Counted from the first letter of the stretch, positions 43,567 through 52,788 are shown. The stretch is DNA of 64,000 nucleotides from Pseudomonas sp. R37(2017) (GCF_002113375.1 NZ_NEHO01000011.1:121195-185194), one strand, 5' to 3'. The notes: generated by a model from the sequence alone, not told the origin. Made by a program: numbers and translations.

Positions 43567-43833
43567 GTGTTGCCCGCCTTCATTTTCGAGCGCTTCCCTT
43601 GGCTCATGGTAGGAGGGAAGAGCCGTCAATGGCTCAACCGGTGACAGATTTTTAAAAGTAGCATCCTGATGTGAAAAGAATGTGGATTTTTCAGGCCATT
43701 TGGCGATTGCCGCCGTTGTTTTGATTCAGGTCATGCTTCGTTCCCATCGGCGGCCAAGGGGCCGTTATCCGTTTAGTCGTTGAAGACAAAACGCAAGTTG
43801 GGCAAGCTCGGCCTTTTCCCGTCGAGATTTTCA

Positions 43834-44649
43834 ATGCACGCCGAAGATGATGGCCCCCTGCAGACCCAGGCCACGGCCGAGACGGTCATGCGCTATCACT
43901 TGCGCTGGAAACACCGGGATCTGGATGGCGTCATGGCGCTCTATCACCCTGAAGTCCAGTACAACGATTTTTTCCAGAACCGGGTCATGGGCCTGGACCA
44001 ATTGCGCGACTATGTGCGCAGCAGCATGCCTCGGGATCCGGATGAGGCGCTTGAGCACTCCGACCGCATTCGACTGGACGGCAATACCGCCTTCATCCAG
44101 TACCGCATCACCTTGCGCGGCGGTGAAGGACTGGTGTCGTTCCGCGCCAGCGAAGCGATTACCGTCAAGGACGGGCTGATCTGGCGGGTCAACGAATACG
44201 CCTCGCTGGTGCATGAACAAGCCGCCAGCAAAGCTTGCGGCAACCAGCGCCCGGCCGTCAGCCGGCTTGGTCTGTCGCCGCGTCAATTGAGCTTCATGGC
44301 CGATGACCTGCAACAGTACTTCAAGCGCCAGCAACCGTATCTCGACCCGGAGCTCGATCTGCAACGGGTGGCGAAGGAGTGCGGGTACAGCCGCAATCAA
44401 ATCTCCTATCTGTTGAACCAGGTGCTGGGGCAAAGCTTCTACCGCTACGTCAACCAGGCGCGCCTGCAACATTTGCTGGCCGCGCTGGATGCCGCCACGC
44501 CGCCGCTGCGTATCGATGAGCTGGCCTTCGCAGCCGGGTTCAATTCGCTGTCGGCGTTCTACAGCTGTTTCCGCCAGCACACCGGCCAGTCTCCCAAGGC
44601 CTACGTCAAACAAATTTCTTTGCGTGCACGCGCGCAAGACAGCACCTGA
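43834..44649 (+). CDS. AraC-type regulator fused to a SnoaL/NTF2-like domain
   Basis: A 271-residue regulator. Residues about 10-125 form an NTF2/SnoaL-like domain (VMRYHLRWKHRDLDGVMALY, FFQNRVMGLDQLRDYV), a fold that binds small hydrophobic or polar ligands in a cone. Residues about 165-262 are the AraC double helix-turn-helix (LQRVAKECGYSRNQISYLLN, IDELAFAAGFNSLSAFYSCF). This replaces the usual cupin sensor domain of AraC proteins. The ATG at 43834 is preferred; a TTG at 43780 is in frame. It precedes the oxidase gene by 50 bp and probably controls the downstream module. Confidence 0.8.
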   Translation: MHAEDDGPLQTQATAETVMRYHLRWKHRDLDGVMALYHPEVQYNDFFQNRVMGLDQLRDYVRSSMPRDPDEALEHSDRIRLDGNTAFIQYRITLRGGEGLVSFRASEAITVKDGLIWRVNEYASLVHEQAASKACGNQRPAVSRLGLSPRQLSFMADDLQQYFKRQQPYLDPELDLQRVAKECGYSRNQISYLLNQVLGQSFYRYVNQARLQHLLAALDAATPPLRIDELAFAAGFNSLSAFYSCFRQHTGQSPKAYVKQISLRARAQDST

Positions 44650-44699
44650 GCCCACGCACTAGGATCGACGCCATCGAAGTTTGAGTGGCGGAGTCTTGC

Positions 44700-46106
44700 A
44701 TGCCAGCGTGGCGCACGATCAGTTTGTGGATGGACCAGCTCGACGAGCCTCTTTTGGCGCGTCCGGCGCTGGAGCGGGACCTGGATGTGGACGTGGCGAT
44801 TATCGGCGCAGGCTATACCGGACTCTGGACCGCGTACTACCTCAAGCGGCATAAACCGGACCTGAGCATCGCCATTGTCGAGGCGCAAACCGCAGGTTTC
44901 GGCGCGTCAGGGCGCAATGGTGGCTGGTTGATGGGCAATTTGCTGGGTGAAGATCGCCTGCTCGCCGATCTGCCGGCCGAAGAGCGTCGCGCGTCCTACG
45001 ACATGTTGCATAGCATTCCGGATGAAGTGGCGATTGTCCTCGAACGCGAGGGCATCGACTGCGATTACCGTAAAGGCGGGGTGCTGTATTGTGCCGCGCG
45101 CTATCCGGAGCAGGAGGCCAGCCTGCGTCACTATCTGGACGATCTCCATCGCCAGGGCCTCAACGACAGCCACTATCGCTGGCTGAGCCCGGAACAACTG
45201 GCGCAACAGATCAGGGTCGCCAAACCCTATGGCGGTATCTACGCGCCCCACGTGGCGACCATCCACCCGGCCAGGCTGGTACGCGGTTTGGCCCGGGCAG
45301 TAGAGCGCCTGCGGGTGAACATCTACGAAAACAGCCCGGTCACCCATTGGCAGCCAGGCAGCCTGCGCACGGCGAAGGCTTTGGTACGCAGCCGCTGGGT
45401 GGTTCCGGCGGTGGAAGGCTACTCCGTCACCTTGCCGCCATTGGGTCGTTATCAGATGCCGGTGCAGAGCCTGATCGTCGCGACCGAGCCGTTGTCGGCG
45501 GCCACCTGGGACGAAATCGGCCTGAGTCGCGGCCAGGCGTTCAGCGAGGCCAGCCGCCAAGTCACCTACGGCCAGCGCACCGCGGATAACCGTTTGATGT
45601 TTGGCGCCCGTGGCGGCTACCAGTTCGCCGGCAAGCTGCGCCACAACTTCGACCTGACCACGGATGAACAAGAGCTGCGGCGCTATCTGTTCGGCGAGCT
45701 GTTCCCGCAGTTGAAGCACGTACAGATCACCCATTCCTGGGGCGGCAACCTGGGTATGTCCCGGCATTTCAAGCCGCACATGCTCTGCGACCGGGCCAAC
45801 GGCATTGCCTTGTCGGGCGGCTATGGCGGGGAGGGTGTCGGCGCCAGCAACCTGGGAGGACGGACACTGGCCGACCTGATCCTGGGGCGCGATACCGAAC
45901 TGGTGCGCCAGCCGTGGGTCATCCCGCAGCGGGGCCTGGACGCGCTGCGGGCCTGGGAGCCGGAGCCGATCCGCTGGCTCGGCTACAACGCAATCATTCG
46001 CAGCTTTGTCCATGAGGACCAGACCCTGGCCAACCCGGCTACCGCGCCCTGGCGGCGCAAGTTGGCCAGCGGGGTCGCGGGTTTCATGGAAGGTTTCATG
46101 CACTGA
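44700..46106 (+). CDS. FAD-dependent amine oxidase (DAO/PuuB-like)
   Basis: A 468-residue oxidoreductase of the D-amino-acid-oxidase superfamily, nearest in style to gamma-glutamylputrescine oxidase PuuB. The dinucleotide-binding motif is IIGAGYTGLWTAYYL, followed by the acidic ribose-binding residue (IVEA), and GASGRNGGWLMG contacts FAD. The C-terminal GYGGEGVGASNLGGRTLADL closes the FAD site. GGAG lies before the ATG at 44700. It forms an apparent operon with the AraC regulator, a cupin and a polyamine-type binding protein, so its substrate is probably an amine or glutamylated amine taken up by the cell. Confidence 0.85.
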   Translation: MPAWRTISLWMDQLDEPLLARPALERDLDVDVAIIGAGYTGLWTAYYLKRHKPDLSIAIVEAQTAGFGASGRNGGWLMGNLLGEDRLLADLPAEERRASYDMLHSIPDEVAIVLEREGIDCDYRKGGVLYCAARYPEQEASLRHYLDDLHRQGLNDSHYRWLSPEQLAQQIRVAKPYGGIYAPHVATIHPARLVRGLARAVERLRVNIYENSPVTHWQPGSLRTAKALVRSRWVVPAVEGYSVTLPPLGRYQMPVQSLIVATEPLSAATWDEIGLSRGQAFSEASRQVTYGQRTADNRLMFGARGGYQFAGKLRHNFDLTTDEQELRRYLFGELFPQLKHVQITHSWGGNLGMSRHFKPHMLCDRANGIALSGGYGGEGVGASNLGGRTLADLILGRDTELVRQPWVIPQRGLDALRAWEPEPIRWLGYNAIIRSFVHEDQTLANPATAPWRRKLASGVAGFMEGFMH

Positions 46107-46149
46107 ACGGCACGCCCTTCATCTACAGGCTACATCGACAGGTATTCCC

Positions 46150-46491
46150 ATGAGCATCACGCAATTCAAGAACACCGCAACCCTGAAGCTGGACGAATCC
46201 AATCCGGTCGCCGTGCCGCTCGGAACTCCGGTGGCCGTGGCTTCGACCACCAGCGTCGAACGCGACGACGGCGTCGAGACCGGCGTCTGGGAGTGCACCC
46301 CGGGGCGTTGGCGGCGGCAGATCGTCGCCCAGGAATTCTGTCACTTCATCCAGGGCCGTTGCACTTTCACGCCGGACGGCGGCGAACCGCTGCACATCGA
46401 GGCCGGCGACGCGCTGATGTTGCCGGCCAATAGCCTCGGTATCTGGGACATCCAGGAAACCGTACGCAAGACCTACGTGTTGATTTTTTGA
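46150..46491 (+). CDS. Small cupin protein (DUF861 type)
   Basis: A 113-residue single-domain cupin. The two cupin motifs are visible as TGVWECTPGRWRRQIVAQEF with HFIQGRCTFTPDGGEP, and IEAGDALMLPANSLGIWDIQ. Such cupins often accompany amine oxidases. It lies 43 bp after the oxidase gene. It probably acts as an accessory or aldehyde/imine-handling protein, but the function is not established. Confidence 0.8.
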   Translation: MSITQFKNTATLKLDESNPVAVPLGTPVAVASTTSVERDDGVETGVWECTPGRWRRQIVAQEFCHFIQGRCTFTPDGGEPLHIEAGDALMLPANSLGIWDIQETVRKTYVLIF

Positions 46492-46562
46492 AGGCTTTCG
46501 AGAGTTGAAAGCCGATCTTCTGATTGCCTGCCAATAACAATAACCCCTACAGGAATCGACTC

Positions 46563-47648
46563 ATGATCCGAAAGACCCTGACGCTGGCTCCGCTGATGCT
46601 GGTTGCATCCATCAGCCAGGCCGCCGAAACCGTCAAAATCTACAACTGGTCGGATTACATCGCACCGGACACCACGAAAAACTTCCAGAAAGAAACCGGC
46701 ATCGGCTACACCTATGACGTCTATGACAGCAACGAGACCCTCGATGGCAAGCTGATGACCGGCAACTCCGGGTACGACGTGGTGTTCCCGTCCAACCATT
46801 TCATGGCCCGGCAGATTGAAGGCGGCGCACTGAAGAAACTCGACAAGAGTCAGTTGCCGAACTGGAAGAACCTCAACCCGGTGTTGCTCAAGGCCTTGCA
46901 GGCCAACGATCCGGGCAACGAGCACGGTTTCCCGTACCTGTGGGGCAGTACTGGCATCGGCTACAACATTGCCAAGGTCAAGGCTGTGCTGGGCGATAAC
47001 GCCCCGGTGGACTCCTGGGACCTGATCTTCAAGCCCGAGAACATGCAGAAGCTGCAGAAGTGCGGGGTGGCCATCCTCGACAACGGCCCCGAACTGCTGC
47101 CGGCGGCGTTGAACTACCTCGGTTTGCCCCACCACAGCAAGAACCCGGAAGACTACAAGAAGGCCGAGGCCCTGCTGCTGAAAGTGCGGCCGTATATCAG
47201 CTACTTCCACTCGTCCAAGTACACCAGTGACCTGGCCAATGGCGATATCTGCGTGGCGGTCGGGTTCTCCGGCGATATCCTGCAGGCGGAAAACCGCGCA
47301 AGGGAAGCCAACAATGGCATCGACATCGGTTATTCGATTCCCAGGGAAGGCGCCGCGATCTGGTTCGATATGGTGGCCATGCCCGCCGACGCTCCGGATG
47401 AAAAGGCCGGCTACGCCTTCATGGACTACCTGCTGCGTCCCGACGTCATGGCCGGTGTCAGCAACTACGTGCATTACGCCAATGGCAACGAGCAGGCCGA
47501 CAGCCTGATCGACCCTGCGATCAAGAACGACACCAAGGTTTACCCGAGTCCTGAAATGATGGGCAAGCTGTTTGCGCTGGAGGCCATGCCGCTGAACATC
47601 GATCGGGTACGTACCCGGGTCTGGAACAAGATTCGCACCGGCAGCTAA
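46563..47648 (+). CDS. Polyamine-type periplasmic binding protein (PotF/SpuD-like)
   Basis: A 361-residue family-1 solute-binding protein. The signal peptide is MIRKTLTLAPLMLVASISQA. VKIYNWSDYIAPDTTKNFQK, YDVVFPSNHFMARQIEGG and WGSTGIGYNIAKVKAVLG are typical of PotF/SpuD putrescine/spermidine receptors. CAGGA lies before the ATG at 46563. No permease or ATPase genes follow, so it must share a transport complex encoded elsewhere or act as a sensor protein. A hairpin follows the stop codon. Confidence 0.9.
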   Translation: MIRKTLTLAPLMLVASISQAAETVKIYNWSDYIAPDTTKNFQKETGIGYTYDVYDSNETLDGKLMTGNSGYDVVFPSNHFMARQIEGGALKKLDKSQLPNWKNLNPVLLKALQANDPGNEHGFPYLWGSTGIGYNIAKVKAVLGDNAPVDSWDLIFKPENMQKLQKCGVAILDNGPELLPAALNYLGLPHHSKNPEDYKKAEALLLKVRPYISYFHSSKYTSDLANGDICVAVGFSGDILQAENRAREANNGIDIGYSIPREGAAIWFDMVAMPADAPDEKAGYAFMDYLLRPDVMAGVSNYVHYANGNEQADSLIDPAIKNDTKVYPSPEMMGKLFALEAMPLNIDRVRTRVWNKIRTGS

Positions 47649-47661
47649 AGCACAGAGCGGC

Positions 47662-47684
47662 CATCGGGACAGGACGTCCCGATG
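47662..47684. terminator. Hairpin after the polyamine-type binding protein gene
   Basis: CATCGGGAC (47662-47670) and GTCCCGATG (47676-47684) form a perfect 9-bp stem. It lies between two convergent genes. No T-run follows, so termination may need Rho or be partial. Confidence 0.5.
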
Positions 47685-47693
47685 CCATCGTCC

Positions 47694-48353
47694 TCAGCCG
47701 TCCGGCTCGGCTGCGCAACTCATCTGGCCTGAGCCGGGTATCTGCAAAAACACGTCATTGCCGATTTGCCGGAAGCTGTAGCTGCCTTTGTAATCCTTGC
47801 CCGTGTACTGGGTTCCGTAACTGCTCGGCACCTGGTTCAGGGTGACGGAGCCGTTCGCCCATTTCAGGAACACCACGCCCGGTTCGACGGTAAAGAACGT
47901 GGCGGAAATCAGCGGGCTGAAGCCTGCGCAACGATAGGCAAGGGGGCCTTCGGTGCGCCTGCTTGGGTCCCTGGTCCTGGCAATGGCCGAGCCCTGGCGC
48001 AGTTGATGGGCGCGTTCGGCATAACTGCGAATGACGCATGCCCTGGCTTGCGGGCCGCTGCCACACTGATTGCGCGCGTCGATCCAGAATCGCTGGTCAA
48101 CTTCTACCTTATCCGGGCGCGGCACCGAATGGTCATCCGTGAGCGCCAGCAGATAAAGGCGATTGAGCTCGAGGTCCATCTGCGCCAGTTGGGCGTCGTG
48201 GCAGATGAGCTTTTCGACGGACACCCGGCTGCCGGCGCAGTCGAAGCTGGTTTTGTAGGTGGGCAAAGGTTTTTTGGCAGCCGCGCAGAGATCGGCTGTC
48301 ACGCACGCGCTGACAGCAAGGATCGAGACCAGAAGTGGCTTGACCATTTTCAT
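47694..48353 (-). CDS. LprI-MliC fusion, predicted periplasmic lysozyme inhibitor
   Basis: A 219-residue exported protein. After a Sec signal (MKMVKPLLVSILAVSACVTA) comes an LprI-like domain at about 35-115, with the pattern SFDCAGSRVSVEKLICHDAQ and LAQMDLELNRLY and paired cysteines. A C-terminal domain at about 138-212 resembles MliC/PliC C-type lysozyme inhibitors (AYRCAGFSPLISATFF, SSYGTQYTGKDYKGSYSF, GQMSCAAEP). Both domains are linked with lysozyme inhibition in bacteria. The start at 48353 is inferred from signal-peptide quality; an ATG six bases later is also possible. The gene stands alone. Confidence 0.75.
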   Translation of the reverse strand: MKMVKPLLVSILAVSACVTADLCAAAKKPLPTYKTSFDCAGSRVSVEKLICHDAQLAQMDLELNRLYLLALTDDHSVPRPDKVEVDQRFWIDARNQCGSGPQARACVIRSYAERAHQLRQGSAIARTRDPSRRTEGPLAYRCAGFSPLISATFFTVEPGVVFLKWANGSVTLNQVPSSYGTQYTGKDYKGSYSFRQIGNDVFLQIPGSGQMSCAAEPDG

Positions 48354-48426
48354 TTCGGCTTTACCTGAATCATGGCGTGATGCCCCCGGTCTACGCAGTG
48401 TAAGGCAGCGTTGAAAACCCGCCACC

Positions 48427-48452
48427 TGTAGGAGCGAGTGCCCGCTCCTACA
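48427..48452. repeat. Minimal REP hairpin
   Basis: TGTAGGAGCGAGTGCCCGCTCCTACA: both outer REP ends are fused without the normal core, leaving only 26 bp. It looks like a deletion product of a REPIN. Confidence 0.7.
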
Positions 48453-48472
48453 GCAATTGCATTAGCCAGGGT

Positions 48473-48700
48473 TCAGTCATCTTCCGTGCGAATCGTCGCC
48501 ACGTCGTCGGCCCTGACTCTCACTGTCGCACCGGAAATGTCCTCAAACTCGAAGAACCCGTCCCTGGTCTTGGTTTTCGGCATGTCTTTGGTCAGGTATT
48601 GAGTGCCGTTCTGCAGGGTTACCACCGTGGGCGTCGAACAACCTGCCAGGGTCAGCAGTGCTGCTACCGCCAGGGGCAAGCCCAAAGTCTTGATGTCCAT
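48473..48700 (-). CDS. Small lipoprotein, YgdI/YgdR (DUF903) type
   Basis: A 75-residue lipoprotein. The signal peptide ends in the lipobox LAGC (TLAGCSTPTVV) and the mature part folds as a small beta barrel with the family pattern VTLQNGTQYLTKDMP and GFFEFEDISGATVRVRADDV. GGAGGT lies before the ATG at 48700. Function is unknown; such proteins are abundant envelope lipoproteins in gamma-proteobacteria. Confidence 0.82.
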   Translation of the reverse strand: MDIKTLGLPLAVAALLTLAGCSTPTVVTLQNGTQYLTKDMPKTKTRDGFFEFEDISGATVRVRADDVATIRTEDD

Positions 48701-48832
48701 AATGACCTCCGTACGTTCTATGGCGGTTGGTGCCGCCAAGGGACAGAAAGTTCTACGGCCCGGAAAAATTTCGTACCGCGCCGCCTTTTATCCTTTTCCC
48801 ATTGCACCGGGCAGGGTGGAACTGGTATCTGT

Positions 48833-50521
48833 ATGCATAACCAGTACTCGCTTGCCGTGGCCTATTCTGTGACTGCAAATCCTCTCGACGACCCTTTCTA
48901 TTACCTCAACAACTTCATGCAAGTGCTTGATTGGCTTGAACAACGCTTTGCCGATGTCCTGAGTGTCGAAGAACAGTGTTTCATTCAAGAGTTTAAGCGG
49001 TTGCCCCGTGAGTCGCAGGCACTGCTGGTCAGGATGGTCATGCGCAAAGGTGTTCATTTCAGGGCGAGCAAGCTGCATTACGACGAAATCGGCGATATCG
49101 TCAGCGCCGCTGGCCCGCTGCTGAAACTCGGTTGGCTCGATGAGCGAATGCCAATGGCCGTGCAGGCGTTGTTCGAACTGCTGCTCAAGGGCGAAATCCT
49201 CCAGACCTTTGGCCCTGTCATCGATCAACCCAAGGGCAGGAAAGCCGATTGGTTGCCAGCGCTGTGCGAGCGATTTCCCCAGGCGCAAAGCTTCAACGAC
49301 TGGTGCCCGTGGCTGGATGAGCGCCTGTTCAGCCTGACCATCATGGAGATGTGCGATCGCCTGCGCCTGATGTTCTTCGGCAACCTGTACCAGGACTGGT
49401 CGGAGTTCGTGTTGGCCGACCTGGGCATTTATACCTACGAAAAAGTCGAGTTCTGCGCCGAGTCCCGTGGATTGCGCAGCCGCGAAGACGTGGATGCCTG
49501 TGTCCTCCTGCATGCCTGCCAGCAGCAATTCGAGGCCGGTGAAGCGCTGGAGGAAGTGGCCGGGCGGATCAAGGAACTGGCGCTGGACAATCCGTGGTTG
49601 CAGCGCCGGCGCGGCAAGCTGCTGTTCCAGATGGGACAGTACTGCGAACGCATCGCCGATTTCGCCATGGCCCTGAACTTCTACCGCGAATGTGCCTATC
49701 CCGGCGCGCGTTCGCGGCTGATTCGCGTGCTGGAACGCAGTGGCGAGTTTGAATTGGCCCTGGAGCTGGCGGCACTCGCCGAACAGGATCCGGAAAGTGC
49801 CGCCGAACACCAGCAGTTGCTCCGTGTGCTGCCACGCCTGCGGCGCAAGCTCGGCGGACCGCCCATCAAGCGGGCTGCGCCTCGGCAAATGCAGCGTCTG
49901 GACCTGCAATTGCCCAGGACTGACCCGACGTTATCGGTGGAGTCCTGCGTACAGGCACATTTGGCGCAAGCGTCGGCGCCGGTGCATTACGTCGAAAACA
50001 GCCTGATCAATTCACTGTTCGGACTGTTGTGCTGGCCTGCGATTTTCGCGCCGTTGCCGGGAGCTTTTTTTCACCCGTTCCAGCGCGGGCCGGCGGATCT
50101 GCTCAACGAAGACTTCCATGAACGCCGGGCCGAACTGTTCCAGGCCTGTCTGGCCGAGCTCGAAGACGGGCGTTACCGGCAGACCATACGCGAGCGTTAT
50201 GCCGCCAAGTGGGGTGTGCAGTCGCCGTTCGTGTTCTGGAGCGTGCTCAGCGAGGAACTGTTGGCGCAAGCCCTGGATTGCCTGCCGGCCGAGCACCTGC
50301 GGCACTGGTTCAACCGCCTCTTGCTGGACATCAAGGCCAACCGCGCCGGTATGCCGGACCTGATCCAGTTCTGGCCGCAACAAAAGACCTACCGCATGAT
50401 CGAGGTCAAGGGCCCTGGCGATCGCCTGCAGGACAACCAGTTGCGCTGGCTCGAATTCTGTCATGAGCACCAGATGCCGATTACCGTGTGCTACGTGCAA
50501 TGGGCGGAGCAGGAGGCTTGA
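48833..50521 (+). CDS. FAN1-type nuclease with VRR-NUC domain
   Basis: A 562-residue structure-specific nuclease of the FAN1 family, which unhooks interstrand crosslinks by 5'-flap incision. The C-terminal VRR-NUC domain shows the PD-(D/E)XK pattern: MPDLIQFWP, then MIEVKGPGDRLQDNQLRWL. The N-terminal half contains a DNA-binding region and helical repeats (FYRECAYPGARSRLIRVLER). The bacterial length fits Pseudomonas FAN1, whose structure is known. I chose the ATG at 48833 (MHNQYSLAV). The stop codon overlaps the helicase start, so the nuclease and helicase are one coupled unit. Confidence 0.85.
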   Translation: MHNQYSLAVAYSVTANPLDDPFYYLNNFMQVLDWLEQRFADVLSVEEQCFIQEFKRLPRESQALLVRMVMRKGVHFRASKLHYDEIGDIVSAAGPLLKLGWLDERMPMAVQALFELLLKGEILQTFGPVIDQPKGRKADWLPALCERFPQAQSFNDWCPWLDERLFSLTIMEMCDRLRLMFFGNLYQDWSEFVLADLGIYTYEKVEFCAESRGLRSREDVDACVLLHACQQQFEAGEALEEVAGRIKELALDNPWLQRRRGKLLFQMGQYCERIADFAMALNFYRECAYPGARSRLIRVLERSGEFELALELAALAEQDPESAAEHQQLLRVLPRLRRKLGGPPIKRAAPRQMQRLDLQLPRTDPTLSVESCVQAHLAQASAPVHYVENSLINSLFGLLCWPAIFAPLPGAFFHPFQRGPADLLNEDFHERRAELFQACLAELEDGRYRQTIRERYAAKWGVQSPFVFWSVLSEELLAQALDCLPAEHLRHWFNRLLLDIKANRAGMPDLIQFWPQQKTYRMIEVKGPGDRLQDNQLRWLEFCHEHQMPITVCYVQWAEQEA

Positions 50522-52788
50522 GCTACAGCATTGCGGTGCGGGCGCTGTGTGAGTTCACCGCCAAGGCCGGTGATCTCGATCTGCGTTTTACGCCGTCACC
50601 GACCGCGCTGGAGGGCATCGTCGGGCACCGCACGGTGGCGTCGCGGCGCAGCGAGGGCTATCAAAGCGAAGTCGCCCTTGAAGGCCAGTATCAAACCCTG
50701 ACGGTCAAGGGCAGGGCGGATGGCTATGACCCCGGGCAAAACCGCCTCGAAGAGGTCAAGACCTACCGCGGTGACTTGAGCAAGCAACCGGCCAACCACC
50801 GTCAGTTGCACTGGGCCCAGGCAAAAATCTACGGCTGGCTGATGTGCCGCAAGCTGGATCTTGCGCACATCAACCTGGCGCTGGTGTATTTCGACATCGT
50901 CAGCGAAAAGGAAACCTGTCTGGTCGAGCCTTTCGAGGCCGCGCAACTGCAACAGTTCTTCGAGCAGCATTGCGCGCGTTTCCTGCTATGGGCCGAGCAG
51001 GAAGTCGCCCATCGTGACGGGCGCAATCGCGCGGCACAGCACCTGGCCTTTCCCCACGCCGATTTTCGACCGGGGCAGCGGCATCTGGCCGAATCGGTGT
51101 TCAAGGCCGTCAGCACGGGGCGCTGCCTGATGGCCCAGGCGCCCACGGGCATCGGCAAGACCCTGGGCACCTTGTTCCCCATGCTCAAGGCCCTGACGCC
51201 CCAGCGACTGGACAAAGTGTTCTTCCTCACGGCGAAAACCCCGGGACGCAAGCTGGCCCTGGACGCCGCGCAAGTGATGCTCGCCAGCGCCGATGCGCCA
51301 CCGTTGCGGGTGCTGGAGCTGATCGCCCGGGACAAAGCCTGCGAACACCCGGACAAAGCCTGTCACGGCGAGTCGTGCCCATTGGCCCGGGGATTCTACG
51401 ATCGCCTGCCCGCCGCACGGCAGGCGGCCAGCCGACTGAGCCTGTTGAACCAGAGCGCCCTGCGCGAGGTCGCCCTGGGCCACGATATCTGCCCGTATTA
51501 CCTGAGCCAGGAAATGGCCCGCTGGGCCGACGTGGTGGTTGCCGACTACAACTACTACTTCGACTTCAGCGCCTTGCTGTTCGGCTTGGCCCAGACCAAC
51601 AACTGGAAAGTGGCGGTGCTGGTCGACGAAGCTCATAACCTGGTGGAGCGCGGCCGGCAGATGTACAGCGCCAGCCTCGATCAGGCGACTTTCAACGGCG
51701 TGCGCAAAACGGTGCCTGATGTGTTGAAAAAGCCGATGCAGCGCGTCAATCGCGAATGGAATGCCCTGCATAACGCGCAAACCGGCGCCTATCAGGCCTA
51801 TGACAAGGCACCGGAAAAGTTGCTCCAGGCACTGTCATCGTGCAGCGCCAGCATCGGCGACTACCTGAACGATCACCCGCAAGGCCTGGATAGCGCACTG
51901 CAGGGTTTCTACTTCGACATGCTGCATTTCTGCCGGGTGGCCGAACTGTTCGATGAGCAATTCCTGTTCGACATCAGCAAGCGCGACCTTGAGCGCAAGC
52001 GCAACCTCTCGCAGTTGTGCCTGCGCAATGTGGTTCCCGCCGGGTTCATCCGTCCGCGCCTGACCGCCGCGCGCAGCACGGTGCTGTTTTCCGCAACCCT
52101 CAGCCCACGGCAGTATTACGCCGATCTACTGGGGACGCCGGCGGATACGGTGTGCATCGACGTCGAGTCACCGTTTCATGCCGATCAACTGCAGGTGCAC
52201 ATCGTCAATCAGATCTCTACGCGGTTCGTGCATCGCCAGTCATCCCTCGAGCCGATCGTGGACTTGATCGCCAGACAGTTTTGCGCACGCCCAGGTAACT
52301 ACCTGGCGTTTTTCAGCAGCTTCGATTACTTGCAGCAAGTGGCGCAGTTACTCGCCGAAAAGCATCCACATATCAGTCTGTGGTCGCAGTCCCGAGGCAT
52401 GGACGAAGCGCAACGCCAGCAGTTTCTCGATCAGTTCCACGCCGATGGCCAGGGCGTCGGCTTTGCGGTGCTGGGCGGGGCCTTTGGCGAAGGCATCGAT
52501 TTGCCCGGTGCCAGGCTGATCGGCGCATTCATCGCCACCCTGGGGTTGGCCCAGCTCAATCCGGTGAACGAGCAAATGAAGCGGCGCATGGCCGCCATTT
52601 TTGGCGCCGGTTACGACTATGCCTATCTGTTTCCCGGCATACGGAAAGTGGTGCAGGCCGCTGGACGGGTGATCCGCACCCAGCAGGATCAAGGGGTGGT
52701 GATGCTGATCGATGACCGATTTGGCCAGAGCAAGGTCAAACAACTGTTGCCGCGCTGGTGGGCTTTCAGGCGAAGTTCGGTTGAGTGA
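50518..52788 (+). CDS. XPD/DinG-like Fe-S helicase fused to a PD-(D/E)XK nuclease domain
   Basis: A 756-residue SF2 helicase. Walker A is APTGIGKT at about 208-215, the DEAH box VDEAHN follows, and AGRVIRTQQD is motif VI. Four cysteines at 275, 282, 287 and 325 (KACEHPDKAC, GESCPLARGF, DICPYY) are placed as the 4Fe-4S ligands of XPD/DinG. The N-terminal 130 residues add a RecB/Cas4-like nuclease fold: Asp68 (GRADGYD), Glu79-Val-Lys81 and the Q101-x3-Y105 motif. The start is TTG at 50518, with GGAG eight bases upstream and overlapping the FAN1 stop (TTGA). Coupling with FAN1 suggests a joint crosslink- or flap-repair role. Confidence 0.85.
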   Translation: MSYSIAVRALCEFTAKAGDLDLRFTPSPTALEGIVGHRTVASRRSEGYQSEVALEGQYQTLTVKGRADGYDPGQNRLEEVKTYRGDLSKQPANHRQLHWAQAKIYGWLMCRKLDLAHINLALVYFDIVSEKETCLVEPFEAAQLQQFFEQHCARFLLWAEQEVAHRDGRNRAAQHLAFPHADFRPGQRHLAESVFKAVSTGRCLMAQAPTGIGKTLGTLFPMLKALTPQRLDKVFFLTAKTPGRKLALDAAQVMLASADAPPLRVLELIARDKACEHPDKACHGESCPLARGFYDRLPAARQAASRLSLLNQSALREVALGHDICPYYLSQEMARWADVVVADYNYYFDFSALLFGLAQTNNWKVAVLVDEAHNLVERGRQMYSASLDQATFNGVRKTVPDVLKKPMQRVNREWNALHNAQTGAYQAYDKAPEKLLQALSSCSASIGDYLNDHPQGLDSALQGFYFDMLHFCRVAELFDEQFLFDISKRDLERKRNLSQLCLRNVVPAGFIRPRLTAARSTVLFSATLSPRQYYADLLGTPADTVCIDVESPFHADQLQVHIVNQISTRFVHRQSSLEPIVDLIARQFCARPGNYLAFFSSFDYLQQVAQLLAEKHPHISLWSQSRGMDEAQRQQFLDQFHADGQGVGFAVLGGAFGEGIDLPGARLIGAFIATLGLAQLNPVNEQMKRRMAAIFGAGYDYAYLFPGIRKVVQAAGRVIRTQQDQGVVMLIDDRFGQSKVKQLLPRWWAFRRSSVE

